A stretch of DNA of 40,587 bases from an uncultured Hyphomicrobiales bacterium (GTDB lineage Bacteria; Pseudomonadota; Alphaproteobacteria; Rhizobiales; Xanthobacteraceae): positions 1 to 40,587 of the forward strand of contig CAIMEA010000102.1 of assembly GCA_903839845.1 (NCBI GenBank), given 5' to 3'. The notes below the pieces were generated by a model. It was given only the letters and a program-made list of their open reading frames with translations, was not told the origin of the DNA and did not search any database. The translations under genes and the position numbers were made by a program. This document shows, in pieces, positions 16,018 to 24,393 of this stretch. The stretch's first letter is position 1. Each line of letters begins with the position of its first letter.

Positions 16018-17013
16018 TTAGGCGGCCGTTTCGGCCGCGGGGTAAACAACAAGCTGACAAAGCACGCCGCTCTTTGGCGCCAGCAAATCGGGCAGCCGCG
16101 CTGGCAGATCGTGGAATTTGATCGCAGGCGCGATCAGCGCATCGAGCCGGGCGTCCGCGAGCAAGTCAAGCGCCGCCGCAAGCCTGCGGCCGAAGCTCCA
16201 GCGTGGCCGGTGCGAGGGCGCGACCCGGCCGACCTGGCTGGATACGAGCTTGAGGCGGCGGCTATGGAATGCCCCACCGAGCGGGACCGAAACCTCGTCC
16301 GCGCCGTACCAGCTCATCTCCAACACGGTTGCCTCCTCGCCGGCAAGATCGATAGCGATCGCAAGGCCGGCGGCGGTTGCGCTGGCATGAACGACGAGAT
16401 CGCACTCACCCGGTGCGTTATGGGGCGACGCAAAGCTAACACCGAGTGCCTGCGCTAATTCCCTGCGTGAGGGTTCGACGTCAATCAAGGTTACCCGAGC
16501 GCCAGGAAGTTGGCCGCACAGCCAAGCGACCATCGAACCGACCACGCCCGCCCCGACCACCGCGATACGGTCGGCGGCTGCCGGACGCGCGTCCCACATG
16601 GCATTGAGCGCCGTCTCCATATTGGCGGCAAGCACGGCGCGACCGGGAGGCACGACGTCGGGTATGGGTATGACGGCGTCGGCTGGGATGTTGAAGACGC
16701 TTTGATGGGGATGGAGCGCAAAGACGAGGCGACCGTGAAGTCCTGCCGGTCCGCTCTCGACCCGTCCAACGGTGGCGTAGCCATACTTGACCGGAAACGG
16801 GAAATTGCCGCCCATAAACGGCACGCGCATGCGCTCAAATTCGCTCGGCGGGACGCGGCCGGTCAGCACCAGCCTTTCCGTGCCGCGGCTGATGGCACTA
16901 AACAGCGCACGGACCCGAACCTCACCCGGCCCGGGCTCGGCAAGCGGCTCATTGCGGATTTCGGCGCGCCCGGCGCCAACATACCACAGCGCGTCGGTGG
17001 CTCTGTCGGACAC
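16018..17013 (-). CDS. MDR-family dehydrogenase, BchC-like
   Basis: A 331-residue medium-chain dehydrogenase/reductase. The N-terminal GroES-like domain holds [17 protein letters not shown], a sequence shared with BchC (bacteriochlorophyllide dehydrogenase) and relatives rather than zinc alcohol dehydrogenases; I see no catalytic zinc Cys/His set. The Rossmann motif is [16 protein letters not shown] (about 148-163) followed by an acidic residue in LIDVEPS, suggesting NAD. It heads the minus-strand operon with the PTPS homologue, glycosyltransferase and methyltransferase. The start is GTG 17013. True bchC normally sits with bchXYZ, so I do not assign that symbol; oxidation of a hydroxyl on the cluster's own product is more likely (inference). 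Confidence 0.8.
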   Translation of the reverse strand: MSDRATDALWYVGAGRAEIRNEPLAEPGPGEVRVRALFSAISRGTERLVLTGRVPPSEFERMRVPFMGGNFPFPVKYGYATVGRVESGPAGLHGRLVFALHPHQSVFNIPADAVIPIPDVVPPGRAVLAANMETALNAMWDARPAAADRIAVVGAGVVGSMVAWLCGQLPGARVTLIDVEPSRRELAQALGVSFASPHNAPGECDLVVHASATAAGLAIAIDLAGEEATVLEMSWYGADEVSVPLGGAFHSRRLKLVSSQVGRVAPSHRPRWSFGRRLAAALDLLADARLDALIAPAIKFHDLPARLPDLLAPKSGVLCQLVVYPAAETAA

Positions 17014-17096
17014 TTTTCTGATCCCGCCTTGGACTTTGTGATCGCGCTACGGGTATATCCTGAAAGGGACAAGAAAGCAGGAGGACGGCTAAAGTT

Positions 17097-18902
17097 ATGC
17101 CTGATCGTGTGGAAATGCTCTCGGCTACGGCGGAAGGCCCCGTCATGACCGTCCTTGCGCGCCGCCGGGCGCTGTTTGCCGCGCTTGTTGCCGCCACCAT
17201 GGTCGCGGTTCTGTGGCTGGCGACCGTGGCAGTCCCGCCACGCAGTTTCGGCGCCATCGCCTTCCTTTTGCTGTTCACCGTCACTCTGCCCTGGTCGGTG
17301 ATCGGTTTCTGGAACGCCACTATCGGCTTCCTGATCATGCGCTTTGCCCGCAACCCGGCCGCGGCCGTGAGCCCGCTCGCGACCAGCATCCGGGGCGACG
17401 AACCGGTGACCGCGTCGACGGCAATCCTGATGTGTATCCGCAACGAAAGTCCGGATCAGGTTACGCGCAATCTGCGCCCGCTGATGACCGGCCTTGTGGA
17501 AGCGGGTGTCGCACACCTGTTTCATGTCTATCTGCTCAGCGACAGCAGCGATCCCGGCATCATCGCCGACGAGACATCCTGCTTCGGCGCCTTTACCGCC
17601 AAATGGCAGGGCACAATTCCGGTCACCTACCGCCGGCGCGTCATCAACACCGCCTTCAAGTCCGGCAATATCCGCGACTTTTGCGACCGCTGGGGCAACG
17701 ATCATGACTTCGCCATCACACTGGATGCCGACAGCTTCATGCCGGCGGATGCTGTGCTACGGCTAATGCGGATCGCCCAGGCGAACCCGACACTCGGCAT
17801 ACTTCAGACATTGATTGTCGGGATGCCGTCGGTAAGCGTATTCGCGCGCGTGTTTCAGTTCGGCATGCGGCTCGGCATGCGCTCGTACACGCTGGGCGCC
17901 ACCTGGTGGCAGGGAGATTGCGGGCCGTATTGGGGCCATAACGCGATCATCCGCCTCGCACCCTTCATCGCTCATTGCCACATGCCGGTATTGCCCGGCA
18001 ATGGGCCGCTCAGCGGTTATGTTCTCAGTCACGACCAGGTCGAGGCCGTGCTGATGCGCCGAGCCGGCTACGAGGTTTGGGTTCTGCCGGAAGAAGGATT
18101 GAGCTGGGAAGAAAACCCACCAACGCTACTGGAATTCACCCGCCGCGATCTGCGCTGGTGCCAGGGCAATATGCAATATTGGCAGCTCCTGCGCATGCCG
18201 GGCTTAAAGCCCGTGAGCCGGTTCCAATTGCTGTTTGCGATCTGGATGTATCTCGGCTCGCCGGCGTGGATGGCGATGATGACACTCGGCACCGTCATGC
18301 TCGCCCTTTCCGACACGCCGTCGGCGCCCGCCATTCCGGTCAAGCCAAGCGCCGGTACCGTTCTGTTCGCGATCGTCATGCTGATGACGTTCGCGCCAAA
18401 AATCGCGAGCATCGTCGATCTGATGTGCCGCCGTCCCGCGCGCCGGTCCTATGGCGGCGCCGTCCCGTTCGTGCTGAACGTCGTCTGCGAAACTCTGTTC
18501 ATGGCCTTGCTGTCGCCGATCGTCGCACTTGCGCACACGCTTTTCCTGACCCGCCTGCTTGTGTTTCGACGTGCCGGCACCTGGAACAGCCAAACGCGCG
18601 AAAGCCATTCGGTGCCCTGGAGTCTCGCCGTCGCAAAGCTGTGGCCGCAGATGCTGACCGGCTGTGTCGTCCTCGGCATTGTCGTCATCAAGGCGCCAAA
18701 CGATATCGGGTGGGCGCTGCTGGGCACGGTGGGACTCATTCTAGCGGCGCCGTTTGCCGTCGCGACCGCCTCGCCGGCTATCGGACGTCTGTTCGTCCGA
18801 ATCGGCATCTGCCGCCTTCCAGAAGAGAAAAACGTGGCGGCCGCGCTGGCGCCGTTGCATCTCCCTGCGATCGAGGTCAACGCAGCCCCGGCGCGGGCTT
18901 AA
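17097..18902 (+). CDS. OpgH/MdoH-like membrane glucosyltransferase
   Basis: A 601-residue polytopic GT2 enzyme resembling OpgH (MdoH), which polymerises beta-glucan from UDP-glucose for osmoregulated periplasmic glucans. Two N-terminal helices (about 23-45 and 52-80) precede the catalytic domain: ILMCIRNES (109-117), LLSDSSD (146-152), the DxD motif in TLDADS (Asp210, Asp212), LSHDQVEA (about 310-317) and RRDLRWCQGNMQYW (349-362), the QxxRW-like acceptor motif. Further helices follow from about 375. AGGAGG lies 12 bases before the ATG; ATG 17115 is an alternative. It is somewhat shorter than E. coli OpgH and no opgG is in the window. It starts an operon with an FkbM methyltransferase 12 bases downstream. 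Confidence 0.87.
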   Translation: MPDRVEMLSATAEGPVMTVLARRRALFAALVAATMVAVLWLATVAVPPRSFGAIAFLLLFTVTLPWSVIGFWNATIGFLIMRFARNPAAAVSPLATSIRGDEPVTASTAILMCIRNESPDQVTRNLRPLMTGLVEAGVAHLFHVYLLSDSSDPGIIADETSCFGAFTAKWQGTIPVTYRRRVINTAFKSGNIRDFCDRWGNDHDFAITLDADSFMPADAVLRLMRIAQANPTLGILQTLIVGMPSVSVFARVFQFGMRLGMRSYTLGATWWQGDCGPYWGHNAIIRLAPFIAHCHMPVLPGNGPLSGYVLSHDQVEAVLMRRAGYEVWVLPEEGLSWEENPPTLLEFTRRDLRWCQGNMQYWQLLRMPGLKPVSRFQLLFAIWMYLGSPAWMAMMTLGTVMLALSDTPSAPAIPVKPSAGTVLFAIVMLMTFAPKIASIVDLMCRRPARRSYGGAVPFVLNVVCETLFMALLSPIVALAHTLFLTRLLVFRRAGTWNSQTRESHSVPWSLAVAKLWPQMLTGCVVLGIVVIKAPNDIGWALLGTVGLILAAPFAVATASPAIGRLFVRIGICRLPEEKNVAAALAPLHLPAIEVNAAPARA

Positions 18903-18914
18903 CCCAAGACCCAA

Positions 18915-19661
18915 ATGCTCGACGCATTCAGAACAGCGCGAGGAATTGTCCGGTCTTTATGGATCTATTATGGCGACCGGCAGCATGGTCCGGCCATGGA
19001 TCGGCTATATCGCCAGTTCGTGCGGCCGGGCGACCTTGTCTTTGACATCGGTGCGCATGTCGGCGACCGCATCGCCGCATTCCGGCGGCTGGAAGCGCGG
19101 GTGATCGCAGTCGAGCCGCAGCCCGCGCTGATCAAGACGTTGCGCCTGCTCTATGGCCGCGACCGGAATGTGACCATCGAGGCCGCCGCGGTCGGACGTG
19201 AAGAAGGCGTCGTCGAGCTTAACGTCAATATCGATAATCCGACAGTCTCGACCGTCTCACGCGATTTTATCGCGGCCGCGGCCGACGCGCCGGGCTGGCA
19301 CGACCAGGCATGGCCCAAGCGCGTGCGTGTTCCGCTGACAACCATCGACGCATTGATCGCACGTCACGGCATCCCTGCCTTTATCAAGATCGACGTCGAA
19401 GGCTTTGAAGCCGAGGCGCTCGCCGGTCTCGGCCGGCCGGTCCAAGCCCTATCGTTCGAGTTCACACTGATCCAGCGCGATGTTGCGCATGCCAGCCTCA
19501 AGCGCTGCGGCGCGCTCGGCTACGCGCGGTTCAACGCAACATTGGGCGAAAGTCAGAAATTCGAGCACGCCGACTGGATCGGCATGGACGGCATTGCACG
19601 CTGGGTTGACGGATTGCCTCTCGACGCCAATTCCGGAGACATCTATGCGCGCATGGACTGA
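18915..19661 (+). CDS. FkbM-family SAM-dependent methyltransferase
   Basis: A 248-residue methyltransferase of the FkbM group. SAM motif I is VFDIGAHVGD (42-51), followed by VIAVEPQPAL (beta 2), VEAAAVG-type segment IEAAAVGREEG, and the family hallmark FIKIDVEGFEAEAL. FkbM proteins O-methylate sugars or other secondary-metabolite hydroxyls. It lies between the OpgH-like glucosyltransferase and two GT-C-like membrane proteins and overlaps the next gene by 17 bases, so methyl decoration of the glycan made by this operon is the simplest reading (inference). Confidence 0.88.
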   Translation: MLDAFRTARGIVRSLWIYYGDRQHGPAMDRLYRQFVRPGDLVFDIGAHVGDRIAAFRRLEARVIAVEPQPALIKTLRLLYGRDRNVTIEAAAVGREEGVVELNVNIDNPTVSTVSRDFIAAAADAPGWHDQAWPKRVRVPLTTIDALIARHGIPAFIKIDVEGFEAEALAGLGRPVQALSFEFTLIQRDVAHASLKRCGALGYARFNATLGESQKFEHADWIGMDGIARWVDGLPLDANSGDIYARMD

Positions 19662-20964
19662 ACCCGTCCGGACCGCGCTGCTGATTGCCGCAATGACAGC
19701 CGCGGGCCTCGCGCTGACGCTTTACGTATTCTATCCCGGCGTCACGACTTTTGACGCGCTCTATCTTTACAAGGATATGACCAAAGGTTTTTTCGGCGAC
19801 TGGCAATCGCCGGCGATGATCGTGCTGTGGTCATTGGTCGACCCGATCGCGCCCGGGACGGCAAGCATATTGATCCTGACCGTGGCGCTCTATTGGTCTG
19901 CTTTCGCGGTCATCGCTCTGACGATTGCGCAACGGTCTTTTTGGCTTGCCGTCCTCGTGCCGGTGCTTGCTTTGTCGCCGCCCACTTTCATTCTCGTCGG
20001 TATCATATGGCGTGATATTCTATTTGGTGTGGCGTGGCTGTTGGCGGCCGGTCTTGTCTATAGCGTTGCCGATTGCCGCCGGCCCGTGCGCATTCCGGTG
20101 CAGTTCATTGCGTTTGCGCTGCTCGCCTTCGGCGTCCTGTTGCGGCCGAATGCGCTCGCCGCCGCCCCTCTGCTCTCGGCCTATGTGCTGTGGCCCGCGC
20201 GCTTTGCCTGGAGGCGTGCCGCGCTCCTTTACGTGCCCGCGGCTCTTGGCCTCTTCGGCCTCGTGCAGGTCGTCTATTATGACGTGCTGGGCGCAGCGCG
20301 GCAGCATCCGCTGCACTCGATCATGGTTTTCGATCTCGGCGGCATATCTCATTTTTCCAAACAGAATGTATTTCCCGGCGCCTGGACCGCGGATGAGAGC
20401 CGCCTCATCACGGATGGTTGTTACAAACCGCTGGCGTGGGACATCTATTGGACCCAGCAGCCGTGCCTGTTCGTGATGGAGCACCTCGAAAAGCGTGACA
20501 AATTCTTCGCCGCGCCTGCTCTGACCGAAGCCTGGCAGCGCGCCATCGTCAGCCACCCGGTCGCCTATCTCATGCACCGCGCCGACTTCATGTGGACATT
20601 TCTTTTCGGTAGCGAGAACATGACGATGTGGACGCGGGACCTCGACGATCCATCGGCGATCATATTCGCGGATAATCCGAGGCTGATGGCGCTAAAGACG
20701 CTGAACGATGCCCTCAAGCCAACGCCGTTGTTACGGCCCGGCACATGGCTGATGATCGACGCCGCCGTGTGCCTGCTCGCCTGGCGGCGGCGCGACACCC
20801 CGCCGGGCGCCTTTGCGCTGGGCATCGGCGGATCGGCCGTCCTGTATTTGCTGACGTTTTTCGCGGTCGGTGTCGCCACGGATTATCGCTATGCCTATTG
20901 GGCGGTACTCGCCGGTCTCACCGGCGCGGTCGCCGTTGCGGTCGAGCGGCGGACTGCGACATGA
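19645..20964 (+). CDS. Polytopic membrane protein, GT-C-like, unknown acceptor
   Basis: A 439-residue integral membrane protein with about ten hydrophobic segments. I place the start at ATG 19645 (GGAG at 19634-19637), inside the end of the FkbM gene; the longer frame upstream is only overlap. After the first helix comes the segment YPGVTTFDALYLYKDM, then FGDWQSPAM. This acidic first loop is characteristic of lipid-linked-sugar (GT-C) transferases, with a second acidic loop in IIWRDILFG. A soluble stretch of roughly 130 residues (about 235-365) precedes the C-terminal helices. No closer family is recognised. Its stop overlaps the next start (ATGA, 20961-20964). Confidence 0.75.
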   Translation: MRAWTEPVRTALLIAAMTAAGLALTLYVFYPGVTTFDALYLYKDMTKGFFGDWQSPAMIVLWSLVDPIAPGTASILILTVALYWSAFAVIALTIAQRSFWLAVLVPVLALSPPTFILVGIIWRDILFGVAWLLAAGLVYSVADCRRPVRIPVQFIAFALLAFGVLLRPNALAAAPLLSAYVLWPARFAWRRAALLYVPAALGLFGLVQVVYYDVLGAARQHPLHSIMVFDLGGISHFSKQNVFPGAWTADESRLITDGCYKPLAWDIYWTQQPCLFVMEHLEKRDKFFAAPALTEAWQRAIVSHPVAYLMHRADFMWTFLFGSENMTMWTRDLDDPSAIIFADNPRLMALKTLNDALKPTPLLRPGTWLMIDAAVCLLAWRRRDTPPGAFALGIGGSAVLYLLTFFAVGVATDYRYAYWAVLAGLTGAVAVAVERRTAT

Positions 20965-22412
20965 GTGCCGCCGACAAGATTTGTCCGGCGTGGCGCGGCC
21001 TATACATCCTTTGCGTCACAGCCGGGATCGCCGCAGCCATTCTTTATATCGCGATCGGATTATCGTCGGGTCTGCAAGTGTTCGGCGACGGGTCGATCTT
21101 CTCATACGCCGTCGCGGCGCGCGATGCATGGGCGTTTCACTGGCACAACATTCCGGGCCGTCTATTCACTTATGTCTTCGCCTATGTTCCGGCCGAAACC
21201 GCGGTCACCCTGACCGGCAACGCGCGCGCCGGCATCTTCATCTATGGATTGCTGTTTTTCTCCGCGCCCCTTCTCGGTCTCCTTCTGACGCTGGCGGCCG
21301 ATCGCACGACCGGCCGCGGCATTTTTGGCTATGCCTGTCTTTCGACCGCTTGCCTTCTGCCACTGGTGTTCGGCGCGCCGACGGAAATGTGGACGGCGCA
21401 TACGCTGTTCTGGCCGGTTCTCGCAATCTGTCTTTGCGCCCCAAACAGACCGCGTGGCGCGGTCGCCGTGTTTGCCGGGCTGCTGGCGCTCGTGTTCACC
21501 CATGAGGGCGCCATTGTTTTTGCAGCGGCGATACTTTTTGCGTTATTTCTGCGTGGCTGGCGCGACCGGATTTTTATAAGGGCGACCGCCGCATTTATCG
21601 TCGCGATGATGATCTGGCTGGTCGTTCGACTGACCGTGCGGCCCGACGACTATATTGCCGGCGTTCTGGCCGCGGCCGCGTTCAAATTCATCGACGTCAA
21701 GAATCTGGACCAGCCAGCCTTCCTCGTATTGCTCGCGACGCTGGCCGGCTATGGCGTTGCTGTCGCTTTGCTTCGGCTGATCGATACGGAGAAAACTTAT
21801 ATTTACGCGGCACTTGTCTGCGCGGCCGCCCTCGCGATTTATTGGATCGCGTTCGACAGGACGCTGCTTGCCGAGGCGAGATACGATTTGCGCACGGTCC
21901 TGCTGATCGCGACGCCCGTGCTAGGCGTTCTGGCGACGGTGTCTGCAATGCCGGACGAGGCGCGGCAAAAGTCTCCCTTTCCTTTCCTGGCGCCCGTCGC
22001 ATCGGCACTTGAAAAGAATTCGAATGCGAGCCTGATCTCCGGCGCAATCCTGCTGATACTGCTCGTCCACGTCGTCGAGACCGCAAAATTTGTCCGGGCG
22101 TGGGCCGACTATAAAGCGGCGGTGCGCTCACTGGCGAACGGCGCGGAGGCCGACCCGGTCCTCGGCGATCCGCAATTCGTCTCGGCGCAACGGATCGGCT
22201 CCAGCCTCAACCGGCTCGCATGGAATTCGACGACGCCGTATTTGTCGGTGCTCTTCGCCCCCGATCTCAAACCGGGTCGTCTCGTGGTCGATCCGGACGC
22301 GGGCTATTTCTGGCTTTCCTGCGCCACCGCCAAAGCGAGCGAAATGACCAGCACCGGCATTCCGCAAGAAGCCTTGCGTCTCGTCCGAACGCACGCCTGC
22401 CTGCACCGCTAG
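20961..22412 (+). CDS. Polytopic membrane protein of unknown function, GT-C-like
   Basis: A 483-residue membrane protein with about ten hydrophobic segments. The ATG at 20961 overlaps the stop of the previous membrane protein; the longer upstream frame is not used. The first helix (YILCVTAGIAAAILYIAIG) is followed by a loop with FGDGSIFSYAVAARDAW and NIPGRLFTYVFAYVPAE, compatible with, but not proof of, a GT-C-type transferase. A C-terminal periplasmic tail contains GYFWLSCATAKA. As last gene of the OpgH/FkbM operon it probably assists assembly or export of the same glycan. I do not recognise the family. Confidence 0.72.
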   Translation: MSAADKICPAWRGLYILCVTAGIAAAILYIAIGLSSGLQVFGDGSIFSYAVAARDAWAFHWHNIPGRLFTYVFAYVPAETAVTLTGNARAGIFIYGLLFFSAPLLGLLLTLAADRTTGRGIFGYACLSTACLLPLVFGAPTEMWTAHTLFWPVLAICLCAPNRPRGAVAVFAGLLALVFTHEGAIVFAAAILFALFLRGWRDRIFIRATAAFIVAMMIWLVVRLTVRPDDYIAGVLAAAAFKFIDVKNLDQPAFLVLLATLAGYGVAVALLRLIDTEKTYIYAALVCAAALAIYWIAFDRTLLAEARYDLRTVLLIATPVLGVLATVSAMPDEARQKSPFPFLAPVASALEKNSNASLISGAILLILLVHVVETAKFVRAWADYKAAVRSLANGAEADPVLGDPQFVSAQRIGSSLNRLAWNSTTPYLSVLFAPDLKPGRLVVDPDAGYFWLSCATAKASEMTSTGIPQEALRLVRTHACLHR

Positions 22413-22416
22413 GACG

Positions 22417-22980
22417 TTATGGTTTAGACTCCGGCGCCGGCGGCGGGGGGCTTGCAGCCGCCGGTGCTGGCGCAGCCGGTGCGGTCCAGGTTTTAAAATC
22501 CGCGTCGGATACGGACGGCAGTTGTTTCAGGAACGCAACGATTTTCCACAGCTCGTCGTCCTTGGCGCCGGCAAGCGCGAAGCTCGGCATTCCGGTCATG
22601 TTGATGCCGTTCTTGATGACCCAGAATAGCTGCTGCGGTGTGCGGTCTTTAACGACGTCCTTGAGATCGGGCGGGTCGGGATGCAAGCCTTCCGAATACT
22701 TCGCCCAGGTAACGCCTGGCCCGCCATGACAATTCGCGCAGCCGTGCTCCAGAAACTCGCGCGCACCGGCCTGAACGTTTGCCGGCTCGGCAAAGTTGAC
22801 CGGCAGAGTATCCTTGGCATTGCGGTCGATCGAAGCTGTGCGAACCTGGATCAGCGCCCATTTCACGATAGCCGGATCTTCCGCCGTGCCCGCGACGCTG
22901 AAGAAGCCGCCAAAAAAGAACACCGCGGCAATGGCCGCGCCGATGATTGCAAGTGCGCCAATGGCCGCCAATATCCGCAT
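22417..22980 (-). CDS. Membrane-anchored class I cytochrome c
   Basis: A 187-residue c-type cytochrome. An uncleaved-looking N-terminal helix (residues 2-29, ending in FFFGGFF) anchors it to the periplasmic side of the membrane. Heme attaches at CANCH (81-85) and the distal ligand is probably Met131 in NMTGMPSF. A Pro/Ala-rich tail of about 20 residues ends the protein. The ATG is well supported by GGAGGA four bases upstream. It could feed electrons to a dehydrogenase or terminal oxidase, but no redox partner is adjacent: it converges with the glycan operon (four-base gap). The 269-base gap upstream holds no gene that I can see. Confidence 0.9.
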   Translation of the reverse strand: MRILAAIGALAIIGAAIAAVFFFGGFFSVAGTAEDPAIVKWALIQVRTASIDRNAKDTLPVNFAEPANVQAGAREFLEHGCANCHGGPGVTWAKYSEGLHPDPPDLKDVVKDRTPQQLFWVIKNGINMTGMPSFALAGAKDDELWKIVAFLKQLPSVSDADFKTWTAPAAPAPAAASPPPPAPESKP

Positions 22981-23249
22981 GACATCCTCCGATGCGCCGC
23001 TAAATTTAGTCCATAGGGAAACGAAGGGATACGTTGAATCGAGAAAACGCCTGCTTCGCCCTTAAGCTAAAAACTTTTTCGCGATCGAGGCAAACCCCCT
23101 TCGCACGGTTGTGTGCCGCAAGGCTGTGCTTGAACAGCTTCAGCTAGCCAGCAATTGCCTATTGATATCAGATATTTATGCTAAATGATGCCCGCTTCAT
23201 GTCGCATTTGCTGCGCATGCCAATCCGAACGCGCAAAGCGACGCCAAGG

Positions 23250-24221
23250 CTAGGGCTTATTGGCACCCATTGCCGGCCCGGCAAGAAGCGACGGCATTAG
23301 CCGCAATGCGTTCGTTCGTTCGATCGCAGCGAGATCGTTGGCGGCAAGATTCAAGTCGTTCAGCCCCCTCACCGTGCCGACCATTGCTTCCTCCGGCGCA
23401 TAGGGATAGTCGCTGCCGAACAGAACCTGCCGCGACGTCACCAGCCCAAGCAGCGTATCCATTGACAGGCGATTAGCCGACAGAGCGGTGTCATAGAAAA
23501 GACGCCTCAGCTCTGTCAGCACACCGTCCGGCACATGACGTTTGTAGTCCGGCCGGCGCTCAAGTCGCGCCAGCCTATCGGCAAGAAACGGTATGGTTCC
23601 TCCCGCGTGTGAGAAGATGAACTTGATATCGTGGAAGCGATTTAGCCGCCCGCTGAATAGAAGGCTGGCGACAGCTCGCGTCGTATCGAACGGGTATTCC
23701 AACGATGCAGGTGGCAAACCGACGCCACAGCCGCAGGGCGATTCGGCGGGATGCACGTAGACGATCGCATGGCGCCGATTGAGCTCCTCGAATGCCGGTT
23801 CGAATAACGGATCGCCCAGATAGCGTCCGTCGTAATTGGTCAGGAGGCAAATGCCTTCGGCGCCAAGAGAGCCAAGGCTGCGATCAATTTCGGCCAAACT
23901 CGCATCGATGTCAGGCAAAGGAAGGGATGCGAAACTACCAAAGCGGCCAGGATAATTGCCACGCATCTCGGCGGCGTAATCGTTACACCGGCGACACAGA
24001 TCCGTCTTCTTCGCCTGCTCACATACAAAACCCGGAGCGGAGATCGACACAAGAGCCGTAGCGATGCCGTTCCGGTCCATGGCATCAATCGAATGCTGCG
24101 GCGTCCACACCGGCGCCTGGCCGGATACCAGCGTACGCCCAATCGCTTCGGCGCCAACCTCGGATAAATAGAAGGGCGGCACAAAATGATGGTGGGTGTC
24201 GATTCGCCCGGAAGCCTGCAT
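23250..24221 (-). CDS. ACMSD-like amidohydrolase family protein
   Basis: A 323-residue TIM-barrel amidohydrolase of the aminocarboxymuconate-semialdehyde decarboxylase (ACMSD)-like group (Amidohydro_2). The metal motif is DTHHHFVP (His10, His12), with His157 in VYVHPAE, His205 in FSHAGGTIPF and Asp271 in FGSDYPYAPEE. Members are decarboxylases or hydrolases of aromatic or lactone acids. It stands alone, with 172 bases to the regulator upstream and 269 bases to the cytochrome gene downstream, so context does not identify the substrate. Confidence 0.87.
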   Translation of the reverse strand: MQASGRIDTHHHFVPPFYLSEVGAEAIGRTLVSGQAPVWTPQHSIDAMDRNGIATALVSISAPGFVCEQAKKTDLCRRCNDYAAEMRGNYPGRFGSFASLPLPDIDASLAEIDRSLGSLGAEGICLLTNYDGRYLGDPLFEPAFEELNRRHAIVYVHPAESPCGCGVGLPPASLEYPFDTTRAVASLLFSGRLNRFHDIKFIFSHAGGTIPFLADRLARLERRPDYKRHVPDGVLTELRRLFYDTALSANRLSMDTLLGLVTSRQVLFGSDYPYAPEEAMVGTVRGLNDLNLAANDLAAIERTNALRLMPSLLAGPAMGANKP

Positions 24222-24393
24222 GACTTAACTTACCTATCGTGACAAGAATTTTGACTTTACTATTGTCGCACACGCCCTGTCTATCCAAGTGTTGCGATCC
24301 AATTGCTAATTCTCGCTCAAGCCCTCTCCATCATGGGGGCGATGGCAATTTTTCTAGCCAGGCCATTTATTCTCGCGCTTTCGGCCAAACCAG

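Noticed and set aside
16001-16060. ATG start at 16060 for the PTPS-like gene
   Set aside because: It would add 20 residues overlapping the dehydrogenase 3' end with no family similarity; a TTG with a well-spaced AGAGG fits the family N-terminus.
22981-23249. Small RNA or gene in the gap between the cytochrome c and amidohydrolase genes
   Set aside because: Only short AT-rich segments such as TTGATATCAGATAT were seen; no reading frame with a ribosome site, no stable stem with a T tract.
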